Shown here one piece after another: positions 17,032 to 25,514 of a stretch of 64,000 bases of DNA (the first letter of the stretch is position 1; every line of letters starts with the position of its first letter). The notes beneath the pieces were generated by a model. That model was given only the letters and a program-made list of their open reading frames with translations, did no database searches and was not told the DNA's origin. This DNA comes from Roseibacterium beibuensis (lineage in GTDB: Bacteria > Pseudomonadota > Alphaproteobacteria > Rhodobacterales > Rhodobacteraceae). Position numbers and translations under genes: made by a program. The stretch covers positions 1 to 64,000 of the forward strand of contig NZ_BAABHW010000001.1 in assembly GCF_039542305.1 (NCBI RefSeq). The letters are read 5' to 3'.

Positions 17032-17817
17032 TTGGCGACAATCCTCACGCCACAGGCCGCCGCGCTGGGGCCGAACGGCGATGTGCCTGGCTGGCTTGGC
17101 GGTGTTGACCCGCGTGCGCGTATCATCGTGGCCGTCGTTTATGCCGTGGTGGTGGTGGCTTGCTCCCGGATCGAGGTGCTCGCGCTCGCCTTCGCACTCT
17201 CCGTCGCGCTGCTCCTGGCCTCGCGTTTGCTCATCACCCGAACCCTCAAGCGCATGGCCGCCATGGACGGCTTCATCCTCTTCATGCTGGTCCTGCTGCC
17301 CTTCACCGTGCCCGGCGATCCGATCTTTGCCGTTTGGGGTTTCACGGCCAGTTGGCAAGGGGTGCTCCATGCTGTCGAGATTGCGTTGACCGCCAACGCC
17401 GTGGTGCTTGCGCTGCTGGTGCTTGTAGGGACACTGGAGCCGGTGACACTCGGCCATGCGCTCCATGCACTGGGGATGCCCGAGCGGCTGGTCCATCTGT
17501 TGATGTTCTCTATCCGCTACATCGGCACCTTGCGCGAGGAATACCTTCGCCTTCGCACCGCGATGAAGGTCCGCGGTTTCCGGCCCGGCACCAATTGGCA
17601 CACCTATCGCAGCTATGGCTATCTGGTCGGCATGATGCTGGTGCGGGCCGTGGAGCGCTCCGAACGCATCCTCGGCGCGATGAAATGCCGGGGCTTCTCG
17701 GGTCGGATCGTGATGCTGCACCGGTTCGAGGCGACGCGCAGCGATCTGAGCTTCGGATTGGCCGCAGTTGCGGCCATGGCGGTGCTACTCCTGCTGGATT
17801 TGGGTCCATGGCGCTGA
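17032..17817 (+). CDS. cbiQ: Cobalt ECF transporter T component CbiQ
   Basis: The 261-residue integral membrane protein is the coupling (T) subunit linking CbiM to the ATPase. It carries two Ala-X-X-Arg-Gly-type motifs in cytoplasmic helices, MKVRGFRPG near residue 180 and MKCRGFSG near 224, which dock into the ATPase. The start is a TTG at 17032, the first possible initiator after cbiL; no ATG is available at a sensible position. The 3' end overlaps cbiO by ten bases. No defect is visible. Confidence 0.9.
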   Translation: MATILTPQAAALGPNGDVPGWLGGVDPRARIIVAVVYAVVVVACSRIEVLALAFALSVALLLASRLLITRTLKRMAAMDGFILFMLVLLPFTVPGDPIFAVWGFTASWQGVLHAVEIALTANAVVLALLVLVGTLEPVTLGHALHALGMPERLVHLLMFSIRYIGTLREEYLRLRTAMKVRGFRPGTNWHTYRSYGYLVGMMLVRAVERSERILGAMKCRGFSGRIVMLHRFEATRSDLSFGLAAVAAMAVLLLLDLGPWR

Positions 17818-18458
17818 TCGAGTTGGAAGGCATAAGCTTCGGCTACACGAACGCCGCACCGGTCCTGATTGACGCCTCGCTATCGCTTGGCACAGGCGAC
17901 CGGCTGTCGATCACCGGGGCGAACGGTGCGGGCAAATCGACGCTCCTGAAGCTCATTGTCGGCCTGCTGACGCCCCGGGCCGGCACGATCCGCGTTTTCG
18001 GCGAGGCCCGCCGCGACGAGCCCGATTTCGAGGAGGTCCGCCGCCGTGTCGGCCTCGTCTTCCAGGATGCCGACGATCAGCTGTTCTGCCCCACCGTGGC
18101 CGAGGACATCGCCTTCGGCCCCCTGAACCTCGGTCGCAGCCGGGACGAGGCGCTGGCCATCGTCGATGACGTTCTGACGCGGCTCGACCTGATGCGGCTG
18201 CGGGATCGGATTACACACCACCTGTCCGGCGGGGAAAAGCGCCTGGTGACGCTCGCAACTGTCCTTGCGATGTCGCCCGAGGTGCTACTGCTCGACGAGC
18301 CGACCAATGCACTCGACGTGGACAACTGGGCGCGGCTGGTCGAGATCGTGAATGCGCTGCCGCAGGCGGTCCTTCTGGTCAGCCACGACCCGGCCTTTCG
18401 CGACGCCGTCGCCCCCCGCGCGCTGCACCTGTCGGAGGGACGGCTGGCGCCAGTCTGA
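17808..18458 (+). CDS. cbiO: Cobalt ECF transporter ATPase CbiO
   Basis: The 216-residue ABC ATPase has Walker A GANGAGKST near residue 37, Q-loop VFQDADDQLF, signature LSGGEKR, Walker B VLLLDEPT and the H-loop VSHD. It powers the CbiMLQ importer at the inner membrane. The ATG at 17808 lies inside the end of cbiQ. At 216 residues it is shorter than many CbiO proteins, which have about 50 more C-terminal residues, but all catalytic motifs are present. Directly downstream the DNA becomes a patchwork of remnants (MFS tail, IS fragment, cobG). Confidence 0.92.
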   Translation: MALIELEGISFGYTNAAPVLIDASLSLGTGDRLSITGANGAGKSTLLKLIVGLLTPRAGTIRVFGEARRDEPDFEEVRRRVGLVFQDADDQLFCPTVAEDIAFGPLNLGRSRDEALAIVDDVLTRLDLMRLRDRITHHLSGGEKRLVTLATVLAMSPEVLLLDEPTNALDVDNWARLVEIVNALPQAVLLVSHDPAFRDAVAPRALHLSEGRLAPV

Positions 18459-18461
18459 CGT

Positions 18462-18633
18462 CCAGCCGCTGGTCGGCCAAGACGGGTGCAGATCGTCGAT
18501 GGTGAAGGGGCGCACGTGCCGGTGCCCACCCCGCACATGGGGATCGTCAGGGGACAGGTCGGGGTGATCATGCGCGGTCTCGACCGGGTCATCCGACGGC
18601 CAAAGCCCGAGCGCCGCGGCCAGCGCCCCCGCC
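18462..18633 (-). pseudogene. MFS transporter C-terminal remnant
   Basis: On the minus strand a frame opens immediately after the IS fragment with PTAGALAAALGLWPSDD, followed by a histidine-rich tail containing HDHPDLSPDDPH and RPFTIDDLHPSWP. This resembles the last transmembrane helix and His-rich tail of certain proteobacterial MFS permeases. No start or body is present, and the frame then runs on into antisense cbiO without its own stop, so both ends are lost. The junction with the IS fragment is near 18633. The family call is from memory of that tail and is moderate. Confidence 0.45.
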
Positions 18634-18835
18634 GTCGGCCCAGGGCGACCCGGTCCTCAGCCGCCAGTAATGGCCGTTCAAGACCCGCCGGTCATCGACC
18701 CGCGGCACCCCGCGCGGCTTGTTCGGCAGAAGCGGTGCGATGATCGACCACTCGGTATCGGTCAGATCGCAGCGACGCTGGGACATGCTGTTCTCCTCTT
18801 TGCCAAAAGCGAACCAGCAATCCGGTGACACCGCT
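18634..18835 (-). pseudogene. IS5-family transposase 5' fragment
   Basis: From an ATG at 18786 the minus strand encodes the classic N-terminus MSQRRCDLTDTEWSIIAPLL and continues through VLNGHYWRLRTGSPWAD (51 residues), then stops matching at about 18634. The upstream part (18787-18835) includes an IS-end-like GGTGTCACCGGATT sequence. Only the left end of the element remains: one side truncates cobG, the other is fused to an MFS remnant. Confidence 0.7.
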
Positions 18836-19801
18836 CGTCATGTATGAGTGCCCTGTCCCAGGGCTTGCGGGCAAGCCTGCGCATCGATGCGGGCGTTCAC
18901 CCGCAGGGGCGGGTCGAAGGGATCGGTCAGCAGGGTCTGGTGGCCTGCAAGTGCCGCCGGATCACGCCCCCCCCCCCGGGAAGGAAGACCATGCGCCAGG
19001 GTGAGATGCGGAGCACCGGACAACCAAGGTCTGCCAGTGCCTCGAGGTCGGCGGGGCCCAATTGGCCGAAGGCCGCCGCGACAAGAAGCCCGCCCGGAAC
19101 CGGGCCCGGCTGCGGTGACGGTGAAGCCGGATTGGGTGCCAGGGTTGCAGCCGGGCCGGGCGGCAGCGCGTTTCCGTTCGCAAAGCGCCCACCACACGCC
19201 CGCGCCCGTCGCGACCGACACCACCGGACGCGATGAACCAGCCGGCAAGTTTGAGGGCGAAGTCAGCCGTTTCGCACGCGCCTTGCGCCTCACGCCCGGT
19301 GCCAAGGCCGTCCGCGCGCACGATCAGGCGGTCTTCCGAAGCCTCGATGCGGATATCGCCGCTCACCTCCGAGAGCTGACGTTCCGACCCGGTATCCACA
19401 ACAAACCCGGATTGCGAAAGAAGAGCCACGACCTCCGGCGCGCGCAGCCCCGCGGCAAGATCGGATGCGATCTGCGTCCCGGGATCATCGTTGTCCAAGC
19501 TCCTCAAGGGATCGACGGCGATGCTACGGCGCGCTTCTGCCGACGGGTCATCGTCCAGAAGATCAAGGCGCGCCAAAGCGTCCGGAAGCGGTGCGTGCTT
19601 GCCTCGGTCACGCCGCAGAGTTGCAGGTTCGCCCGGTTCGTCAGGTCGATTCCCGAAATCGCGAACGGCAGCGGCAAGCCCATGGGCGTGGCCCGGAACA
19701 AGCTGCCCGAGCGCTGGACGTATGCGAACGACAAGCCCATCGCCCGACTCCATCGGCCGGTGCGCGCCGGGGCATCAGCCGCGGATGGCGGGGTCGGTCA
19801 T
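18836..19801 (-). pseudogene. cobG: cobG (precorrin-3B synthase), degenerate
   Basis: The frame starts with ATG at 19801, overlapping the cobN stop by four bases, and reads MTDPAIRG then TGA at codon 9 (19777-19775) where homologues have Trp; it then continues in frame as CPGAHRPMESGDGLVVRIRP. Other damage: the DLTNRANLQLCGVTEAS segment near 19640 is out of frame, and LEALADLGCPVLRISPW (about 19030) is in yet another frame. A run of 11 G (18967-18977) shifts the frame before DPAALAGHQTLLTDP. The 3' end stops at CPQALG, where an IS fragment begins. CobG is the oxygen-dependent Fe-S enzyme of the aerobic B12 pathway. It cannot be functional as written. Confidence 0.88.
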
Positions 19802-22800
19802 GACCCGGTCTCCAACTCTGCCAGGATCGAGTTGCGCCGCGACTGCCAAAGGCCTGCGGCATGCAATCCGGCGAAGCGCGCGCGCATGGCGGCGAGTGCT
19901 TCGGGGTTCGCTCTCTCCAGGAACCCGGTCACGTCCGCATCGCCCAGCGTTGCGTCCCAGAACTGGTCGAAAATATGCGGCCCGACGACGCCCGCGAGAT
20001 GCGCGAAGGCGGCCATGTTCTCCAGCGTCGCGGCGATCTCGGCGGCGCCGCGGAACCCGTGGCGGCGCATGCCCGCGATCCAGGCGGGATTCGCCGCGCG
20101 GGCCTGCACGACACGGGCGATCTCCTCGGTCAGCGCGCGGGCGCGAGGGCGCGACGGGTCGGTGTTGTCGAAATGGTAAAGCCGCGCGGCGCCGCCCGTG
20201 ATCGCTTGCGCTGCGGCAAAACCCGCCTCGTGGCTGGCATAGTCCTCGGCCAGGAGGAGATCGGTCTCGGGCAGGTCCTGGAGGTGGACAAAGGCGTCGG
20301 CTTTGGCCACGCGATCTCGGATGCCGCTGGCATCGTGCACCTGCCGTTGGCCGTCGAGTGCCCAGGCCGAAGCCGCCAGCCACGCCTCGCCCGCAGCCCG
20401 ACGTCCGTCCTCGGAATACTCGCCCATCGACGGCCCCATTCCGAGCCCGAACCTGCCCGGCGCGGGGCCATAGACGCGCGCCTGCTCCTGTCCGGTATAA
20501 GGGTTCCAGTCGGGCGCCTCGTCACGGGCACTGAGCACCCGCACCGCCTGTTGGAACAGCGCGGAGAGCGTCGGAAACACGTCGCGGAAGAGGCCCGACA
20601 CGCGAAGTGTCACATCGACGCGCGGGCGGTCGAGTTCCGCAATCGGCACGACCTCGATGCCCGACACGCGTTCCGATCCGTCCTCCCAGACCGGGCGTAT
20701 GCCCAGCAGTGCCAGCGCCATGGCGAATTCCTCGCCAGCCGTGCGCATCGTGGCCGATCCCCAGAGATCGACAACCAGCGCCCGCGGCCAGTCGCCCTCG
20801 TCCTGCAGATGGCGGCGGATCAGCTCGTCTGCCAGTACCGCGCCCTGTCGGAACGCGGCGCGCGTGGGCACGCTGCGCGGGTCGGTGGTATAGAGGTTGC
20901 GACCGGTCGGCAGTACGTCTGTCCGACCGCGATAGGGAGAGCCCGACGGCCCCGGCTCGATCCTACGACCCGCCAACGCGTCGAGGAGCGCCTGCCGCTC
21001 GGCATTGGCCGAGGCCGCGGTGTCGAAGGCACCTTGTCCGGTCGGTGCCCGCCCCCAGACATGCAGCCCGTCGCCGAACTGGCTTTCCTTGACGTCGCAG
21101 ACGAAGCGGTCGATCCGGGTAATGGCCTCGGCTGGACAGGATGCGGCCTCGATCCCCAGATCGCTCTCGACGCCGAGGGCCCGCGCCTCGTCGCGGATAT
21201 CGGCGATCAGCCCGTCGCGGCGACGGGGGTCGAGCCCGTCCGCATTGGAGAATTCGTCGAGCAACGCTTCGAGCCGGGCAAGGCGCTGCGGCGTGCCTGA
21301 AGCCTTCAATGGCGGCGGAACGTGTCCGATGGTCACCGCACCGATGCGCCGCTTGGCCTGCGCGGCCTCGCCCGGGTCGTTGACGATGAAAGGATAGATC
21401 ACCGGGAGATCGCGGATCAGCGCCTCGGGCCAGCAGGCTTCGGACAAGGCCACCGCCTTGCCCGGCAGCCACTCCAGTGTGCCGTGCGCACCGATATGGA
21501 TCAGCGCGTCAGTCTGCTCCCGAAGCCAGAGGTAGAAGGCAACGTAGGCGTGCCGCGGCACGCGAGCGAGATCGTGGTAGTCTGCATCGCGGGTCTTCGG
21601 TGTTCCGCGTTCGGGTTGCAGCGCCACAACCGCGTTGCCGCGCCGAACCGCGGCAAAGGCAAAGCCGTCGGGGCCCGCATCGGCATCGTCTTCGGGCGTC
21701 CCCCAGGCGGCGTTCAGATCGTCGCGGAGGCTTGGCGGCAGATGGGCAAGCGCGGCGCGGTATTCTTCCATCGGCCAGTGAATGTGCTGGGTAGCAAGCG
21801 CCTCGTGCAGCTCCTTGCCGGGCGCAACCGCGTACCCTGTTCCCGCAAGGTCGCCGAGGATTGCCTCGGCCGATGCCAGCGCGTCGAGCCCCACGGCATG
21901 GGCCATGTTCCAGCCGCGACCTGGATAGGTCGAAAGCACGAGTGCCACACGCCGGTCGCCGGGAGCGGTGGTCGACAGCCGATGCCAGGCGACCACACGA
22001 TCCGCGATGGCGGCGATCCGGCCCGCCTCGGGGGCATGGGCGTATCGAGCGAATTGCAGATGCGCGTCGCGCACTTCAGGTTCCTTGAACGAGGCGACGC
22101 CGGCAAAAAGCCTTCCGTCTATTTCAGGCAAGACCACGTGCATGGCGAGATCGGCAGGGGACAAGCCGCGCTCCGCCTCCGTCCAGGCCTCGCGAGTCGA
22201 GGTTGCCAGCGCGACCTGAAACACCGGCGCGCCTGCCGCATCGAGGGGTGACCTGCCCGCATCGCCGCGCCCCGAGAAGGAGGTTGCGTTGACGATGGCC
22301 GCGGGGCCGAGTGCGCGCACCTGACCCTCCAGCCATTCCCGCGCGCCGGCTGCCTTGAGCGACGATGCGAAGAGGCCGAGCGCGCGGAGCCCACGGTCGC
22401 GCAACGCCGCGAACAATGCTTCTATCGGCGCGAGGTCCGCCGCGACCAAATAGGAGCGGTAGAAGACAACCAGCACCAGCGGTGCGCCATCCGTGAAGCG
22501 GATTGGGGCCGGGCAGCAGACGCCATCCTCCGGCGTCCAGGCCCCCACCTGCGGCAGGGTTTTCGCCCCCGGCACCGGCCCGGCATAGAGGCCCGCCGCG
22601 AGCGCCATCTGCGCCAGCGCAGCCTGAGCCGCCACCGCGCCGCCGGTGTCGCAGAGATGCGCCAGGCGGCGCAGCGTCGACGCAGGCACGGTCGAGACCG
22701 CATCGAGCCGCGCATCGGGGCGCCCGTCGGCGGGCAGCACTGCCAGCGCGATACGCTTGGCCCGGGCCAGCGCCTCGATCTGTTGCAACCCATAGAGCCA

Positions 22801-23085
22801 GTAGGGCACGCCGCCGATAAGGCGGATCAGGATGCCCTTGGCCCCCTCGAGCGTCCGCTCGACATAGGTATCGACCGACAGTGGATGCTTCAGCGCGGCG
22901 ATATTGGCGAGCCGCAGCGTCGGCAGGCAGCCGTCCGGGCCGCCGCCCCGATGCCACCCCGCCGCGAAGGCCCCGAGGTCGCTGTCGGAAAACGACAACA
23001 CGACGAGATCCGCGGGCGACTGCCCCAGATCGGTTGGCGTTTCGGTTTCCTCCAACCCATGGCTTTCGCGGAAGATGACATGCAT
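19798..23085 (-). CDS. cobN: Cobaltochelatase large subunit CobN
   Basis: The 1095-residue protein is the porphyrin/corrin-binding subunit of the ATP-dependent aerobic cobaltochelatase, which inserts Co2+ into hydrogenobyrinic acid a,c-diamide together with CobS and CobT (not in this window). It is full length for the family, with a continuous frame and recognisable CobN/BchH stretches such as HIGAHGTLEWLPGKAVALSE near residue 530, GATGQ-like corrin-binding regions and YHFDNTDPSRPRA near the C-terminus. It is preceded by cobW and followed by the ruined cobG with a four-base overlap. The riboswitch ahead of the DUF1636 gene should control it. Confidence 0.94.
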   Translation of the reverse strand: MHVIFRESHGLEETETPTDLGQSPADLVVLSFSDSDLGAFAAGWHRGGGPDGCLPTLRLANIAALKHPLSVDTYVERTLEGAKGILIRLIGGVPYWLYGLQQIEALARAKRIALAVLPADGRPDARLDAVSTVPASTLRRLAHLCDTGGAVAAQAALAQMALAAGLYAGPVPGAKTLPQVGAWTPEDGVCCPAPIRFTDGAPLVLVVFYRSYLVAADLAPIEALFAALRDRGLRALGLFASSLKAAGAREWLEGQVRALGPAAIVNATSFSGRGDAGRSPLDAAGAPVFQVALATSTREAWTEAERGLSPADLAMHVVLPEIDGRLFAGVASFKEPEVRDAHLQFARYAHAPEAGRIAAIADRVVAWHRLSTTAPGDRRVALVLSTYPGRGWNMAHAVGLDALASAEAILGDLAGTGYAVAPGKELHEALATQHIHWPMEEYRAALAHLPPSLRDDLNAAWGTPEDDADAGPDGFAFAAVRRGNAVVALQPERGTPKTRDADYHDLARVPRHAYVAFYLWLREQTDALIHIGAHGTLEWLPGKAVALSEACWPEALIRDLPVIYPFIVNDPGEAAQAKRRIGAVTIGHVPPPLKASGTPQRLARLEALLDEFSNADGLDPRRRDGLIADIRDEARALGVESDLGIEAASCPAEAITRIDRFVCDVKESQFGDGLHVWGRAPTGQGAFDTAASANAERQALLDALAGRRIEPGPSGSPYRGRTDVLPTGRNLYTTDPRSVPTRAAFRQGAVLADELIRRHLQDEGDWPRALVVDLWGSATMRTAGEEFAMALALLGIRPVWEDGSERVSGIEVVPIAELDRPRVDVTLRVSGLFRDVFPTLSALFQQAVRVLSARDEAPDWNPYTGQEQARVYGPAPGRFGLGMGPSMGEYSEDGRRAAGEAWLAASAWALDGQRQVHDASGIRDRVAKADAFVHLQDLPETDLLLAEDYASHEAGFAAAQAITGGAARLYHFDNTDPSRPRARALTEEIARVVQARAANPAWIAGMRRHGFRGAAEIAATLENMAAFAHLAGVVGPHIFDQFWDATLGDADVTGFLERANPEALAAMRARFAGLHAAGLWQSRRNSILAELETGS

Positions 23086-23103
23086 TCAGGCCGGTGCCTC
23101 GCG

Positions 23104-24171
23104 TTACTCCGCGGCTTGCGCGCCGGACACGAGAAGACCCCGGATCGCGTCGGCGTCGATATCGTGATGTTCGGCGATGACCACAAGCCGCCCGCGCCGC
23201 CCTTCGCCGGTCGCCCAGGGCCGGTCGTACTGGTGGCGCACCCGCGCGCCCACCGCCTGCACCAGAAGGCGCATGGGCTTGCCCGCGACCGCCGCGTAAC
23301 CCTTGACCCGCAGGATGTTCCGGCGCTCGGCCAGCGCCTCGATTCGCGCGACCAGGTCCACGGGGGCCGCGATTTCGGGGATGTCGATTACGACGCTGTC
23401 AAAATCGTCGTGCTCGTGGTCGTCGTGGTCGTCGTGATGGCTGGGCCGCGCGTCCATGTCGTCTTCGGCGGCCGCTTCCAGCCCGAGGATCACCCGCGGA
23501 TCGACGGCGCCCTCGGCCACCTCGATGACCGGCAGGGGGCGCGGTGCCTCGGCCTCGATCACGGCGCGGGCTTTGGCCACGCCCTCGGGTCCGGCGAGGT
23601 CGGGCTTGGTCAGAAGCACGATGTCGGCGCAGGAGATCTGGTCCTCGAACACCTCCGACAAAGGCGTTTCGTGGTCGATGCTCTCGTCCGCGAAGCGCTG
23701 CACCTCTACCGCCGCGACATTGGGCGCGAAGCGACCCGCCGCGACGGCCTCGGCATCGGCCAGCGCGATGACCCCGTCCACCGTGATCTTCGAGCGGATG
23801 TCGGGCCAGTCGAACGCCTTTAGCAGCGGCTTCGGCAGCGCCAGGCCCGAGGTCTCGATCAGGATGTGATCGGGGCGCGGATCAAGCGCCATCAGCGCCT
23901 CGATCGTCGGGATGAAATCGTCGGCCACGGTGCAGCAGATGCAGCCGTTGGCTAGCTCCATAATGTTTTCCGCCGGACAATCGGGGATTGCACACCCTTT
24001 CAGGATCTCGCCATCCACACCTACTTCGCCGAACTCGTTCACGACGACGGCAAGACGCTTGCCGCCCGGGTTCTTCATCAGCTGAGTGATCAGCGTCGTC
24101 TTGCCGGAGCCAAGGAAGCCGGTGATCACGGTGACGGGGAGTTTTTCGAGATTGCTTTTGGGGCTGGCCAT
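23104..24171 (-). CDS. cobW: CobW GTPase, cobalt-insertion metallochaperone
   Basis: The 355-residue COG0523 GTPase has the P-loop GFLGSGKTT near residue 20, the metal-binding GCICC motif near 80, a TKPD-type guanine specificity motif, and a His/Asp-rich loop (PSHHDDHDDHEHDD) near residue 250 before the C-terminal CobW_C domain. CobW proteins supply Co2+ to the CobNST chelatase. The ATG at 24171 gives the standard N-terminus; an in-frame extension to 24375 overlaps the DUF1636 gene and is not credible. It sits directly between the DUF1636 gene and cobN, in the riboswitch-controlled operon. Confidence 0.93.
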   Translation of the reverse strand: MASPKSNLEKLPVTVITGFLGSGKTTLITQLMKNPGGKRLAVVVNEFGEVGVDGEILKGCAIPDCPAENIMELANGCICCTVADDFIPTIEALMALDPRPDHILIETSGLALPKPLLKAFDWPDIRSKITVDGVIALADAEAVAAGRFAPNVAAVEVQRFADESIDHETPLSEVFEDQISCADIVLLTKPDLAGPEGVAKARAVIEAEAPRPLPVIEVAEGAVDPRVILGLEAAAEDDMDARPSHHDDHDDHEHDDFDSVVIDIPEIAAPVDLVARIEALAERRNILRVKGYAAVAGKPMRLLVQAVGARVRHQYDRPWATGEGRRGRLVVIAEHHDIDADAIRGLLVSGAQAAE

Positions 24172-24172
24172 G

Positions 24173-24568
24173 TCAGGTCTCTCCGAGGTTGCACGCGGGA
24201 GGGTCGAGGGGCGGGATGCGCGCAATGCAGTTCTTGCGGAAGTGTTCGGGGCGTTCGCGCCACGGCACGAGACCGTCCAGCGTGGCGGCGTATTTCTGGG
24301 CGCCGTCCTGAATCGTGTCCGGATGATCCAGTGGGTCGATGTTCCCATAGACGTAGGTCCAGCGCCCAGGTCCACGGAGCGCGATGGTGCAGCCCTGCGA
24401 ACAATTCGACAGGCATTCGACCGGTCTGGTGGTCACGCCATCAAGGCCTGACTCGCTCAGTCGACGAAAGAGTGTCGCGCCGGGGCGCTCGGCCTCTTCC
24501 GGCACGTCGTGCCCCTGACGGCAGCGGATACAGACGAGGAGTTCCACTCGGGATGACGGGTGCGCCAT
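24173..24568 (-). CDS. DUF1636 cysteine-rich metal-binding protein
   Basis: The product is 131 residues from the ATG at 24568 (MAHPSSRVELLVC). It has a CIRCRQG motif near residues 13-19 and a second cysteine group, ECLSNCSQGC, near 51-60, the four-cysteine thioredoxin-like ferredoxin arrangement typical of DUF1636. Family members are recurrently encoded next to cobW/cobN in alphaproteobacteria and are suspected to carry a [2Fe-2S] cluster or handle metal, but the role is unproven. It is the first gene after the minus-strand B12 riboswitch, and its stop lies just before the cobW start. Confidence 0.82.
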   Translation of the reverse strand: MAHPSSRVELLVCIRCRQGHDVPEEAERPGATLFRRLSESGLDGVTTRPVECLSNCSQGCTIALRGPGRWTYVYGNIDPLDHPDTIQDGAQKYAATLDGLVPWRERPEHFRKNCIARIPPLDPPACNLGET

Positions 24569-24667
24569 GCATACTTCCACTTGTTGGGCGGACGCGGGCA
24601 CGGAGCGGAAGAACGGCCAACACGCCGTCAGTCCGACACCGGAGCACCCCGCCCGGGTTCAGTCTTC

Positions 24668-24858
24668 GCGCTGGCAGGTCTCCCGGCTTGCGGATGTCAG
24701 GTGTTACCCTGTCGGTCGCCCGGCCTTCCCGACCTGTCACAGGTCAGTGGCTTTCGGGCGACCTCTCCGGTCACGGTCGCGGGGGCGGCTGCGGTTCGGT
24801 CCATTCTTGCGGACCTCGCACATTCCCTTTTCACCTGATAGGTCAGGCACCAGCATGG
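24668..24858 (-). promoter_or_regulatory. Adenosylcobalamin riboswitch (cobalamin element)
   Basis: Read on the minus strand, the blocks are in order: GCTGGTGCC entry (24855), AAAAGGGAATG, CCGCAGCCGCCCCCGCGAC, GCCACTGACC, GGGAAGGCCGGGCGA, and the 3' CCGCAAGCCGGGAGACCTGCC with closing CAGCG near 24670. It lies about 100 bases before the DUF1636 start and should repress DUF1636-cobW-cobN at high adenosylcobalamin. The cobO gene on the other strand starts 48 bases beyond its 5' end. Confidence 0.92.
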
Positions 24859-24905
24859 TCAGATGCTCAGGCCTGTCCACTCGTGTCAAGCTGCCAGGAG
24901 TTCCC

Positions 24906-25514
24906 ATGGAAGATGTAACCCGTCGCCACAACGAGAAGAAAAAGCGGATCAAGGCCGCGCGCGACAAAATGATGAAGGAAAAAAACAAAGAAAAGGGCCT
25001 GGTCATCGTCCTTACCGGGCCGGGAAAGGGTAAGTCATCCTCTGGTTTCGGAATGGTCATGCGCTGCATCGCCCATGGCATGCCCTGCGCGGTCGTCCAG
25101 TTCATCAAAGGCGATCGCGAGATTGGCGAGAAGACGTTCCTGCGCGATCGGTTCGCCAGCGAATGCAAATTCTTCGTTTCCGGTGAAGGTTTCACTTGGG
25201 AAACGCAAGATAGGGAGCGCGACATCGCAGCCGCCCGGAACGGCTGGCAGATCGCTAAGGAACAGATCCTCGACCCCGAGATCCAATTCGTGCTGCTGGA
25301 CGAGATCAACATTGCATTGCGCTACGACTACCTCGATGTCCACGAGGTGGTTGAATTCCTTCTAGAGCAGAAACCCCACATGACCCATGTCTGCCTGACG
25401 GGCCGCAACGCCAAACCCGAATTGCTAGAGGTGGCAGATCTGGTGACCGAGATGACGTTGGTGAAGCATCCGTTTCGGGATGGTATCAAGCCTCAAAAGG
25501 GTGTGGAATTCTAA
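24906..25514 (+). CDS. cobO: Cob(I)yrinic acid a,c-diamide adenosyltransferase
   Basis: The 202-residue CobO/CobA-type enzyme attaches the 5'-deoxyadenosyl group from ATP to Co(I) of the corrinoid. It has a lysine-rich N-terminus, an unusual P-loop GPGKGKSSSGFG near residue 40, and LLDEINIALRYDY near 125. The start at 24906 follows CCAGGAG; frames running further upstream overlap the riboswitch and are discarded. It is divergent from the DUF1636 operon and shares its intergenic region. It has no riboswitch of its own on this strand. The stop overlaps the next start (TAATG). Confidence 0.94.
   Translation: MEDVTRRHNEKKKRIKAARDKMMKEKNKEKGLVIVLTGPGKGKSSSGFGMVMRCIAHGMPCAVVQFIKGDREIGEKTFLRDRFASECKFFVSGEGFTWETQDRERDIAAARNGWQIAKEQILDPEIQFVLLDEINIALRYDYLDVHEVVEFLLEQKPHMTHVCLTGRNAKPELLEVADLVTEMTLVKHPFRDGIKPQKGVEF

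Noticed and set aside
20607..22251. Plus-strand open frames over cobN
   Set aside because: High-G+C antisense artefacts; cobN on the minus strand is complete and conserved.
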